Assembly: GCF_947179165.1 (NCBI RefSeq)
Contig: NC_077245.1
Location: forward strand, 36,573,286-36,637,285
Direction of reading: 5' to 3'
DNA: 64,000 nt
DNA from: Solanum dulcamara
Lineage: Eukaryota; Streptophyta; Magnoliopsida; Solanales; Solanaceae
Under the pieces are notes generated by a model that saw only the letters and a program-made list of their open reading frames with translations, searched no databases and was not told the origin of the DNA. The translations under genes were made by a program, and so were the position numbers. Numbering within the stretch: position 1 is the first letter of the stretch; each line of letters begins with the position of its first letter. Of this stretch, positions 10,703 through 21,400 are shown in pieces.

Positions 10703-11840
10703 TAAAGCTAATCTTCCTTTTTGGCATGGTTTCATGAAATAAGTATATGACTTTTATATGATTCCAAGGAAGTTCCTATTTGTAGAGCCGCTAGGATGGC
10801 CAACTTTTTGATTTTCCAAAGGTATTTTATCATGACTAGATACGTGTATATGATTCCAAAAGGTCTATTTGGATATAGCTCATAGTGATATTCAAAAAGT
10901 ACTTGATAAGACTCTTGTCTTGGTTTTTGAATATTAGCTCATTTTGTTAACTCCATCGAGTCTAAAAACTGATTTAAAGTGAATTTAGTTTCTCAGTACT
11001 CCACTTGTGAATGCCTCAATGCTTTCTTCACCAAGCTCTGGTCAGGTTTTGTTATAGTGCGTTCTTTTCTACGTTGTTTGTTGTGCCCCAACGTGAGAGG
11101 GAAGGTACGCCCTGTATATGGGTTTGAATTGTGGATTTATGATGTACCATGTACACGTGTGATATGATATGACCATCTGATATGATATGATCTGTTATGG
11201 AGATATTTCCTACTCTAGAGTTATGATATGTTGTGGCACCAGTGATGGAGCGGCGACCATGATTTGTTCCTCGAGTCCTATAATGGGGCCGGATATGGCA
11301 TATATTTTTCTGCATACATTATCTGTGGTTATGAAAAAAATTCTTATATTCTATATATTTTGCTTATTTTTGCTTCTATTCTGGTAATGGTTTTACTTAT
11401 TACAGTCCATGCTTTAAATACTCAGTACATTATCTGCAGGTACAGACACTCGGTTTGCTGATCCACTTGCTTAGGACATCAACCCTATTGGTTGACAGTT
11501 CTCCTTTGTTCGGAGCCCTTTTTTGGTACTAACATTTATGTTGTACATTTGTACATACTGGTTAAGGGTACAACGGGGCCCTGTCCCATCATATGACTAG
11601 GCTATCTTTCTGTAGAGTTCTGTAGACTTGTGATATGGGTTATGTATATATGTTTTGGGATTTGTGTTTTGTGATGGCCTTAACAGCCCTCTTGTTCTAT
11701 ATCTGTTCTCATGCGCTCTCTAGCGACCCCTTTTTGATTTCTACTTTTGTTTATTCTGCAAACACGTTAAGTGGGTCTAAGGGTACGTATGGGTGCCCAA
11801 CTCGGGCACCATTCACGGCCTATAGAGTTAGGTCATGACA
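10703..11840 (+). repeat. right part of the split LTR of LARD-like copy 2
   Basis: This plus-strand LTR section ends in GGTCATGACA at 11840 and is followed four bases later by a degenerate primer site. It shares features with the LTR of element A read in its own orientation, including a GGGGCCCTGTCCC-ATCATATG word near 11574 and a terminal stretch like AAGTG...GTTAGGTCATGACA. With 1-133 it forms at least 1.27 kb of one LTR. The 3' partner LTR was not found in the window. Several frames of 60-90 codons occur here, but none resembles a known protein. Confidence 0.72.
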
Positions 11841-11844
11841 AAAG

Positions 11845-11856
11845 TGGTATTAGAGA
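11845..11856 (+). other. degenerate primer binding site of LARD-like copy 2
   Basis: TGGTATTAGAGA differs from the initiator-Met tRNA complement TGGTATCAGAGC at two positions and follows the LTR end at 11840 by four bases. Confidence 0.75.
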
Positions 11857-12815
11857 AGTTTGGTCCTCGGAATGTCTACATACCATGTCTAGTAGAGTCT
11901 TGTTAATTGGTGTGTGGTGCACCACATCTATAAACAAGAGGCTACAGGAAATTTAGGATATTACCTTTCTTTCTCATCTTAGATCGTGCAATAGAGCTCA
12001 GTCATAGGAAATGAAATTCTTTTTTTCTAACCTTTAGTTTTAGCTGAAGAACGACATCGACAAAAGAAAGTGACGGATGATATTGGAAGCTACACAGTAT
12101 ATAGGTAAGTAATGGTGCAAAAGAGGCATGTTGGGTAAGGTAAGAAAATTGAAATATGATTGAACTGTAAATTTGAAAATTCAATGGAAAAGTAGATAGA
12201 AAAGTGTAACGGGTGTAGTTCGAGTTAGACATACGAGGTAAGTCCATCATTTTATACTGTTGTTGATATTAGGCGCCCTGTGAGGCTGTGATATGAATAT
12301 ATATGTATTGGCCCTGTGATGCATTATTGGTATTTCTTGAGTACAGGTTTGGGATAGTAAGGAATATAGAGGAACCTTTGCCAAAATATTTTTTGAAATA
12401 GAAAAAGAATAAGATATAAGGTTGTAATATATCTTGAGAGATCGTATCCAAGCTAACGATAAGATCTGACTAAACTAGGAGTACAACTGATTTTGGGAAA
12501 TAAGTTAATTGTGATATGGGTGGCAAGTAGAAGGTTAATACTGATATGGTGAGAAGAATGGTGATGGATATGAATGTCTTAAGACAGCCTGTGAGGTATT
12601 GGGGATGAGAATGATGAGGAAGGATAAGGGGTTAAGTACGCTTGCTCCACTAGGTGGAACTAGCCCAGAGTAAGGAACGTGAATAAAAGTTAATAAATTT
12701 TACCCTCCGGGATTGACCATGAGCAGAATATAGTGTGAATATAATGTGGATCATCATGGAAGTACGTAGAGCCTAGTAAAGAAGTAACTAAAGAATGTGA
12801 TTGTGAGTAAGATTA
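11857..12815 (+). other. non-coding internal leader of LARD-like copy 2
   Basis: No reading frame is supported. The order of recognisable words is collinear with the primer-proximal interior of element A on the other strand, for example the 11895-11960 stretch on tag-like text around GGTGCACCACATCTATAAAC, the ATCGTGCAATAGAGCTCAG word at about 11985, and GTGATGGATATGAATG at about 12561. This is strong evidence that the two are members of one non-autonomous family. No 5S-like stretch was seen in this copy before it changes character near 12816. Confidence 0.6.
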
Positions 12816-13704
12816 GGAGTTAGCATCGGGTACATGATAAGGATGAAGGCTCATGAAGCAGAAAGGGGTATTGTGTATATGACCCTGAAGGTCGCTTAAG
12901 AAACCACCTCAAAGAGGCGGTCCTCGCTCCTGTCACTTTAGTGAGGGGTCTCTTTAGAGACCATCCTCTCGCTTTAGCAACACCCGCCTGAGGGGTCCTT
13001 TGCTTTAATGACACCCTGATCACTTTAGCAAAGGTTAATTTAGAGACGAAGGTTGGATGTAGCGACGGCACCAGACGCAACTACATCAGTTGTGTTTTGG
13101 AAATGTCCAAGTCTCCGATGGGGTGCTCATAATTCATTAGGAACCCTGTGCACGCAAATAAGATATGGCACTCCTTTAATTTCGATGTTACAGACTTAAT
13201 GGCGTAGTTAAAATTCCCATATGAGGTCATTTTTACAAAAAATGGATCACACACCCAAGTGCCATATTAGCAAAATTCCACAATAAGCCTCGAGATTAGA
13301 TTGGAAGCCTCAAGAAGCGTGCTAAGGGTCATTCTAGAACAAATTCGATTTCAAAAATTAACCACACTAATGAAATTTTCATCTGAGTCTGTTTTCCAAG
13401 AATGTTGATCAAAGTCAAACTTACTCTAAATTTCAAAGGATAAAACACGTAATGGTCCAAACTTGCACCGAAAGTCTCGATGCTCATGATGACCATGGTA
13501 CTAGCCTAATTTGTCCATTATGGAGCTGATGGAAATGCCAGAATTATGTTCTTAGGTCATTTACATGAATTTATAAATGAAATTAACTTTTCAAGTTTCA
13601 AAATCTCCAAAATAGGTAAATGAGCCTAAAACCCAAGCGAACGATCAAGCAACCAAACAGTTAGTGCCAACAAGTCATAAATAACTGAGGTTCACTATAG
13701 GAAT
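12816..13704 (+). other. unidentified repeat with CGCTTTAGCGA-like words
   Basis: A non-coding stretch richer in G+C than its surroundings at 12890-13080. It carries repeated degenerate forms of CGCTTTAGCGA, such as TCGCTTAAG, CACTTTAGTG, CTCTTTAGAGA, CGCTTTAGCA, TGCTTTAATGA and CACTTTAGCA, each close to palindromic and about 20-40 bp apart. From 13090 to 13704 the sequence is plain and has no open frame. It sits between the LARD-like leader and the abrupt start of a protease remnant, so it marks a truncation junction of element C1. I cannot name the family. Confidence 0.45.
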
Positions 13705-14109
13705 AAGTTGCACGTCTATGACTTTGATATTTATACTTTACTTGATTCGGGTGCCACCTTGTCTTTTGTTACTACTTACCTTTCTATAAGATTTGATATA
13801 AGTCCCCAAAATATTGCTAGAGCCTTTTTTAGTATATACCACTGTTTATTATTCAGTTCTAGCTAAGAGAGTCTATAGAAATTGCTCGTGTCAGTTTTGT
13901 ATAAAATAATCACGTGTGATCTTGTTGAACTTTACATGAAAAAATTTGATGTCATTCTTGGCATGTATTGTCTACATGCTTCTTATGCATCTATTGATTG
14001 TAGTACTCATATGGTCAAATTCTAATTTCCTAATAAGCCAATTCTTGAGTGGAAGGGTAGCAATTCGGTATTTATGGGTTGGTTCATATCATGCCCAAAA
14101 GCCTGAAAA
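13705..14109 (+). pseudogene. protease remnant (C1)
   Basis: Encodes the aspartic protease region. LDSGATLSFVT at about 13741-13773 contains an intact D-S-G-A active site (GAT at 13744). It is followed by pieces like VILARRVY and FDVILGMYCLHASYASIDC near 13950-14000, which are typical of the region after the protease flap. Stops occur near 13866 and 14024. It begins without any gag upstream. It is the only copy in the window that keeps the canonical D-S-G. Confidence 0.65.
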
Positions 14110-15480
14110 ATGATTTCTAAGGGATTTATTTATCATTTAGTGCTAGTTAGGGATATAAATTCTGAAGCCCATACTATTGAGTCGGTTCCCATTGTAAATG
14201 AATTCCCCGATGATTTGCCCGATATTCCTCCTGAAAGGGAATTCAATTTCTATATAGATATTCTTCCCAACACCCAACCTATCTCTATCCCTCCTTACCA
14301 TATGGCACCAGTGAAACTTAAGGAGTTGAAAGAACAATTAAAAGATATTAGATAAGGGTTACATAAGGCCAAACATTTTACTATGGGGTGTTCCCGTGTT
14401 GTTTGTTATAAAGAAGGATGGGTCACTTTGCATGTGTATAGACTACCGATAATTGAATAAGGTGCCTATAAAGAACAAGTATTCCATTCCTAGAATAGAT
14501 AATTTATTTGATAAGCTGCAAGGTGAGAGTCATTTCTTTAAAATTGATCTTCGTTTCGGTTATCACTAATTGAGGGTGAGGGAGTGTGATATTCCCAAGA
14601 AGAATTTCGAACAAGGTATGACCATTTTGAGTTTTTGGTTATGTGATTTAGGTTGACTAATGCCCTCACTATTGTCATGGAATTGATGAATCGGGTTTTC
14701 CAACCATATCTAGACATGTTTCTGGTGGTATTTATTGATGATATATTGATTTACGTTCGAAGTGACAAAGAGAATATGAGCTACTTGAAAATTATGTTCC
14801 ATACGTTCAGGGATAAGCAACTATTTTCCAAGTTTAGTAAATGGGATTTTTTGGTTGAGGTCATTGGTAATTTTTGGTCACATTGTTTTTGGTGATGGTG
14901 TCATGGTTGATCAAAAGAAAATGGAGGTGGTGAAGAATTGTCGTAGACCATTGTCTCATCCGAACATTCATAGCTTTTTGGGCATGGCTGGGTATCATAG
15001 AAGCTTTCTAAAAGGATTTTCATCTATTGCATTGCTTTTGACTAAGTTGACCTAATAGAAGGTGAAGTTCCAAATGATTGGATGAGTGTGAAAGAAGTTT
15101 CCAAATATTAAAGGATTATCTTACGTCGGCTCCTATTTTAGCATTGTTGAAAGGTCTGAATGGGTTTGTTTTATATTGTGATGCCTCATGAGATGGATTG
15201 GGTAGTTTTTTGATGCAACATGATAAGTTTATAGCATATGCCTCCAGACAACTAAAGTGCATGAACGAAATTATCAAACTCATGATCTTGAATTGGCGGC
15301 GGTTGTTTATGCTTTGAAAATTTGGAATCACTATCTCTATGGGGTTCATGATGACATACTTACCAACCACAAAAGCTTCCAATATGTGTTTAGCCAAAGG
15401 GACTTGAACCTTAGGCAAAAGAGGTGGCATGAACTATTAAAGGATTATGATATGAGATCATCTAGGTAAAGCAAAAGTTG
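14110..15480 (+). pseudogene. reverse transcriptase / RNase H remnant (C1)
   Basis: The frame 14110-14355 carries the linker word [20 protein letters not shown] and the RT entry [20 protein letters not shown], then stops. The stretch at 14400-14640 keeps KIDLR-GYH-like RT text in shifted frames. The frame 14653-14895 has an intact FIDDILIY catalytic motif (14731-14754). Thumb and connection follow at 14855-15055. RNase H follows with LYCDAS (about 15170) and the frame 15257-15469, which ends in NLRQKRWHELLKDYDM. At least five frame breaks make it non-functional. The order and spacing are those of Del/Tekay pol. Confidence 0.75.
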
Positions 15481-17245
15481 TTGTCAATACTTTTAGTCAG
15501 TTATCCATAAATAGTGTTTTTCATATTGAAGATAACAAGAAGGAGTTGATTAGATATGTGAACCGATTGGTTCACTTTGGGTAAGGTTAATGGACTCTAA
15601 TGATGGTGGTATTCTTGTTCAAAATGGTTTAGAATCATCATTAGTAACAGATGTAAAGGCAAAGAAAGATGTAGATCCAACCTTGGTTGAGTTGAAGAAA
15701 TTGGTGGTTAATAAGGTTGAGGTTTTCTCACAGGGGGTATATGGAGTAATTCGTTACCAAGGTCAGTTATGTGTTCCAAGTGTTGATGGCCTATGAGAAA
15801 TGACATTGAGTGAAGCCCATAGTTCTCGATATTCCATACATTCAGGATCAACCAAAATGTATAGTGATTTGAGAAAAGTATATTGGTGAAATGATATGAA
15901 AAAGGACAAAGCAAAGTTTGTGGCGGAATGTCCAAATTGCCAACAAGTGAAAATTGAATATCAAAGACTTGGAGGTCTAGACCAAGATATCAGAATTCCT
16001 ACTTGGAAGTAGGATGTTGTGAACATGGACTTCATAACATGCTTTCATTGTGCCCTAAGCAACATGATTCAATTTGGGTGGTAGTGGATAGAATGACCAA
16101 GTCAACCCATTTACTACAGCTTAAGACTTCTTATAGTGTCGAAGATTATGCCAAGATGTATATTTAGGAATTGGTAAAGTTACATGGTGTCCCATTGTCC
16201 AAGATTTCGGATCATGGTACTCAATTCACTTCTTACTTTTGAAAATCTTTTCAAAAGTGCCTTGGCACCAAAGTGAAGCTAAGTACTGCATTTCACCCGC
16301 AAATCGATGTACAAGCTGAGAGAATGATCCAAACTCTAGAAGACATGTTGAGGGCTTTTGTGCTTTATTTCAAAAGGAAATTGGGATGATCACCTACCGT
16401 TAGTTGAATTTGCATATAATAATGGTTTTCATTCAAGCATCGGGATGACACCATTTGAAGCCTTGTATGGAGGAAGAGGCCGATCACCTATTGGATGGTT
16501 TTAAGTGGGAGAGGGTGCCTTGTTAGGGACTAAGTTAGTATTTGGGGCCTTGGAAAAGGTCAAGCTGGTTAGAGAGGTTAAGGGCTGCCCAAAATCATCA
16601 AAATTCATATTCGGATGTTAGAAGGAGAGAACTTCAATTCAATGTGTAAGATTGGTTTATTTAAAGATTTCACCCATGAAAGGTGTAATTCATTTGGGAA
16701 AGAAGGGGACGTTGAGTCCCCGGTATGTATGACCGTATAGGATCCTAAGGCATATTAGTAAGGTGGTCTATGAACTTGATTTTCCATTGGAATTAGCCTC
16801 GATTCATCCGGTATTCCATGTATTAATGTTGAGAAAATGTGTTGGTAATGCCAATACCATTGTACCTTTGGTTAGTGTGAGTGTTGAAGACAATTTGACT
16901 TATGAAGAGGTTCTAGTTGAAATTTTTGTCCGTCAAGTTAAAAGGTTGAGGAACAAGGAGATTGCATACGTTAAAGTCTTGTGGAGGAACCAAGAAGTTG
17001 AAAGTGCTAATGCAAAGCCGAAGAGGACATGATTTAACAATATACTTATCTCTTTCCTTCCATTCCGGCCTAAGGTATTTAGCTATTCATGCTCGAATCC
17101 TCCAAATTCCTATATTTCAACCTCTCTATGTCTTATTACATGCATGTGTATTCACGAACCCAATTTTAATGATGATTAAATTGCATTATTGTATTCATGT
17201 TGGGTTGTTAGCTGTACACTCTACTCTATTCAAGCTAGTTCTACC
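15481..17245 (+). pseudogene. integrase remnant with chromodomain-like tail (C1)
   Basis: The zinc-binding region ends in CPNCQQVK at about 15929. The catalytic core keeps pieces like MDF (16026), ISDHGTQFTS (about 16203) and FHPQ (about 16294), followed by the EDMLRAF and PFEALYG words. The C-terminus encodes GKKGTLSPRY (about 16700) and the frame 16763-17032 with VHPVFHV-like HPVFHVLMLRKCVG and the RQVKRLRNKEIAYVKVLWRN chromodomain-like tail. Many stops and shifts. The tail places the element among chromoviruses. Confidence 0.72.
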
Positions 17246-17267
17246 TTATTTGAGGATGAATGTTCCC

Positions 17268-17280
17268 ATGGGAGAGATAA
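17268..17280 (+). other. polypurine tract of C1
   Basis: ATGGGAGAGATAA lies directly before the LTR start TGTAACACCCC at 17281 and after the conserved GAGGATGAATGTTCCC word that closes this family's internal domain. Confidence 0.75.
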
Positions 17281-19356
17281 TGTAACACCCCATACCATTC
17301 TAACTTAGATTATTTCATGAATCAAGAGAAAATTTATGAAAACTAGATATGGGAGCACGTTATTTTGATCCGAAAAAATCTGATAAATGTGAGTCCGCAA
17401 AGTCCCTGCGTCACGAAGAAGAAAATAATTGTGAAAATGGGATCTGGTGTCGCGGACCTGGAGACTTATGTTCGTCCAATTTCAGTTTTTAGTGGGGACA
17501 CTTTGGAATTTTCCCAATCTATTAGTTAATAAACTTAGAAGTTTTTAGGAGTAAATCCCACCCTATTAACTACCCCAAAACCCCTATACTTCCTCATTCT
17601 TTAACAATTCATCAATTATAAAAATTTCTCTGTACAAAGGCTCTCAAATCACCATTGAAGACAAACAAGCAATCCTCTCAAATTCTTCATCAAAATTCAA
17701 AATTACTTCATTTTTCCTCGAATTTCTTATCCATGGTATGTGGGCATTCATCCATGGGTATCCTTCACCCATGGAGCCTAACAAATTCTCAACTTTTCCA
17801 ATCAATTCAAGTATGTATTTTTATGAGTTTTGTGATCTAAATTTCAATTACATGAATTATGATTATGAACATATTTCAACATGAATTAATGATTATTTCA
17901 GTGAATTGAAGAATTTTCTATGAATTTCCTACATTACTCTTTAGGTTTTATGACATGGAGGATGGGTATTCAATCATACTTCCATTTAATATTATTTTCA
18001 TGAATTATGTATGATTTTTTAAAAATTATATGATTATGCATGTTTAAATTTAATTTAGTGATTTCTAATTCAATTAATTGTGAACCCATGTTTTCTCATT
18101 AATTTCAAGTACAACTCATCATTATCGAATTTCAAGTGTTCAAGCAAGTTTATAAATAAGGGTGACTTAAGATCCTTAATGGTGACTTAAGATCCTTAAT
18201 GGTGACTTAAGATCCTAATGATACTCCTTATGAAATAAGTTTCATAATGATGGAAGGCCTACACCCAATTACATGAATCACATGATAATGAGTTATTCTT
18301 ACGAACAAATTTTATGAATTTGATTGGTAGTTTTGATTGCCTTTCTACGTGATAAGTTTATATTTTTAAGACAATTATGAACTATGATTTATGATAAATA
18401 TGATTTATGGTAATGATATATATTTTGTGGGATGTTGATTTATCTCGAAGAGGACTTTCTGGTGGGGACTCGACCCAAGGTGTCCTTAGTAACAATCTCT
18501 AGTTCATTAACTATATTTCCACCATAGAATGATTGCCAATATGAACTAACTAGTCGATCCACATATAGCACATATTCATGATTACTTGCTTAGTAGGGTA
18601 GAGTGTAAAGTAGATTCCCCTTTTTCCATTATATGGGGAGACACCGGAATTCCATGTTATAGCTCGTATGGTTTTATTGTCAGTTATGGTTATATACCAC
18701 ATATATATGGTCTCTTATGATGATTTTAGTTTACTAATCCTAGAATTTATTTTTACATAATACTCTTATGGTTTATGGTGCATTGACCTTTCTCATGTCT
18801 ATTTATGGTTTTACTACCTCTTTATCATGCTATTTAAAATGGTCATTTCCCAAACATGATTTTATTATGCATTACCTTACCTACATACATATTACATTCA
18901 AATTTACTAACACATACTTGATTGCCTACATTACATCACAATGTAGTGATGTATGCTCCATCCTATATGATGGCTAGTTGGTGATTCATTAAATATAGTG
19001 TGGTGAGTCCTCATGCTTCGAGGGAAAGCCTAGTCTATCTTTTCTTTATTTTCCATTCTTATAGAATGATGATACATTGAGGCTATTTCATGTTATGTCA
19101 TTGATTTTCTTTGAGGGTGAGATAGGAACATGTCCTAGTCCCCGTCTATGTTAGGTCATGTAGAGGCATGTTGGATATGTATATGGAATCTATGTTGTCT
19201 TACTTCGTTCTTGCTATGCTATGTTTTGTATTTCTTATGAGTTTCATCTTTATTGTTACCTTATATATACTTATGATATACTAAGAGGCTTGGTTGAAGT
19301 TTCTTCGGAAATCCTAATAATCATGTCATATCTGGGGCGTAACTTGGGTCTTGACA
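17281..19356 (+). repeat. 3' LTR of C1
   Basis: 2076 bp, from TGTAACACCCCATACC to AACTTGGGTCTTGACA. It is preceded by the polypurine tract. The second half shows the family pattern of CTTAG-like TACATTCAAA words near 18890-18910 and a GAGGGTGAGATAGGAACATG word near 19114, seen in most other LTRs here. It contains a three-copy 20-bp tandem repeat at 18161-18217. No gene. Confidence 0.8.
18161..18217 (+). repeat. 20-bp tandem repeat, three copies
   Basis: GGTGACTTAAGATCCTTAAT occurs exactly at 18161-18180 and 18181-18200, and with a one-base deletion near its end at 18201-18219. It looks like recent slippage within the LTR. Confidence 0.9.
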
Positions 19357-20437
19357 CCTTTCTTCCCAAATCTCATAAAACCCTTCATGGGTGAAACCTT
19401 CAGATATACCCAATCATTTTCAACCTCTCTTGAATGATTGTCAGCTTCTCCATATCCTAATGAACCAAGTAGGTCCCTATCAACTCAGCTTCATGAACTT
19501 TGAACCAACCAATTGGTAATCTACATATCCTCGCATAAAAAGCATCATAATGAGCCATCTGATTCTTGAGTGGAAACTATTTTTGTAAACTCTATAAGAG
19601 GCAAGTTGTTATCCCAATTACCTTTAAAGTCAATGACGCAATATCTCAAAATATCCTCAGGAATTTGAATCTTACTCTTTTCTTGAGCATCTATCTAAGG
19701 ATGGAAAATGATACTAAAATTTACCTTCAAGCCTAGACCTTTCTAAAATGACTTCCAAAACTGAGTAGTGAATTGAGCACCTCGTTATGATATGATAGAC
19801 AAAGGGACTCCATGAAGTCTACTATCTCATGAATGTACAATCTGACATATCCTCAGCTGAATCTGTAGTCTTAACTGATAAGAAATAGGTTTATTTCGTC
19901 ATCCACTCTACAATCATCCAAATCGAATCATGATATCTACAAGATCGCGGTAAGCCTTTAATGAAATCCATATTAATCATCTCCCATTTATATTCTAAAA
20001 GCTCTTGTTCTGAGCTATACCACAAGGCCTTTAATGCTCAGATTTGACTTGTTGACAATTTGGGCACTTAGAAGCAAAGTCTACAATATCCCTATTCATG
20101 CCACTGTACTAATAGACTTCTTTCAAGTCATGGTACATCTACATAGAACTTGGATGAATCGAATATCTGAAGCTATGGGCCTCTGCCATAATTCTGTCTC
20201 AAAGACCATCCCTATTCAGCACACACTCTACTTTGATATCTTAACACATCATCTCCCCCTGGAGCAAAATCTATCATTTTCTACTTGTGAACATCTTCCT
20301 TTATCTGAAGTAAGATGGGATCTTTGTCTTGCTTTTCTTTTACTTCTACCACTAGTGAAGACTTAGACCCATTTTGACAATGACACCACTTTTATTTGAG
20401 TCCACAAGGCAAACTCCTAAACGTTCAAGTTTATGCA
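19357..20437 (-). pseudogene. integrase part of element H1
   Basis: Minus-strand integrase, cut on the left by the LTR of C1. From right to left on the map it encodes the post-RNase H word HKLERLGVCLVDS (about 20405-20435), the zinc-binding region near 20040-20130, the core with the LHGVP-like stretch near 19800-19850, and the GKKG-like start of the C-terminal domain at 19357-19380. Frames are repeatedly broken. It resumes on the far side of solo LTR S1 at 25395, so both parts belong to one element. Confidence 0.7.
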
Positions 20438-21400
20438 TATCACAATCTGAATTAGGTCCAAGCTGCAATACGACGATCGAGATGCGAGGGACCCCAATCA
20501 TATGCCTCTAGTCTAGTATTTGATGGAGGCTTAGGATAAGCTCCTAGGTCACCCAAAAAATAAGAATTCAAAATTCTAGAAACAAGAAACAAATTCATTT
20601 CCCTCGATAAGATGAAGACTCACTAACTCTTGATATCTAATCAACTCTAGCCATGAATAGGATGATCGTGAGTTTCATTAGCCCCTACATTATAAGACAA
20701 TGTAAGAAAAATACGCGTTAGTACATTTGAATGTACTAAGTATGTGAAGTATGCATAAAAAGAAAAGGAATATGAACAATATGCCATAAGATGCAAGACC
20801 AATCATAATGAATAGGAATAGAGCTTAAAATCATTTGAAAATATATGAAACTCATGATCACTGCATATCATACAACTTCAACTTACAGCTCATATCTTAA
20901 CTTTAACTTGTATGGCATAAGACCTTTAACCAACATCTAAGACCATGCGAGCTATTATATGAAATCCGATGAAAACCTCATTGAGAAGGGGGAGGCTACC
21001 TTGCCAAGGTATACTTCATCATGTTACTCATCTCAACTCAACTGAACTATGTTATATGTGGATCCACTAGATAAGCAATGAAGGCAATCTATGCAGGCAA
21101 TATAGTTTGGGACTTTAGGTTGCTACGAGGATTTCTTTGGGCCACTAACTACGTTACCAGACCAAACCCCACCTAGAAGTCCTCTCTGTTCTTAGACAAT
21201 ATCCTAATGGAAACTCTTTAAAATGTGATCATAACATAATAGGGAAAGATAGTAACTCCCTATCAATCCATCTTTAAAACATATTAGGTATAGCTCATTA
21301 ACTTAGTGATTCATAAGAATCCATAGCTTCGGTGAGAATTGTACTTATCACAATCTTTAATATGATTATGCGAGAATTGGACTTATCACACCATAATAAC

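Larger units (their letters stand above)
13705..19356 (+). mobile_element. element C1: 5'-truncated chromovirus with pol and 3' LTR
   Basis: Plus-strand pol runs protease, RT, RNase H, integrase, followed by a polypurine tract and one LTR (17281-19356). Gag, primer site and 5' LTR are missing; the left edge is an abrupt junction at about 13705. On the right the LTR ends in TTGACA and the next base begins minus-strand integrase sequence of H1, so C1 inserted into H1. The target duplication cannot be checked because the left end is lost. All reading frames are broken by stops and shifts. Confidence 0.75.

Noticed and set aside
10703..11840. This LTR as the 5' partner of the C1 LTR at 17281-19356
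   Set aside because: The two LTRs do not match in sequence or ends, and the leader between them belongs to the LARD-like family rather than to a gag-pol element.
20034..20366. 110-codon plus frame
   Set aside because: Antisense shadow of minus-strand integrase of H1.
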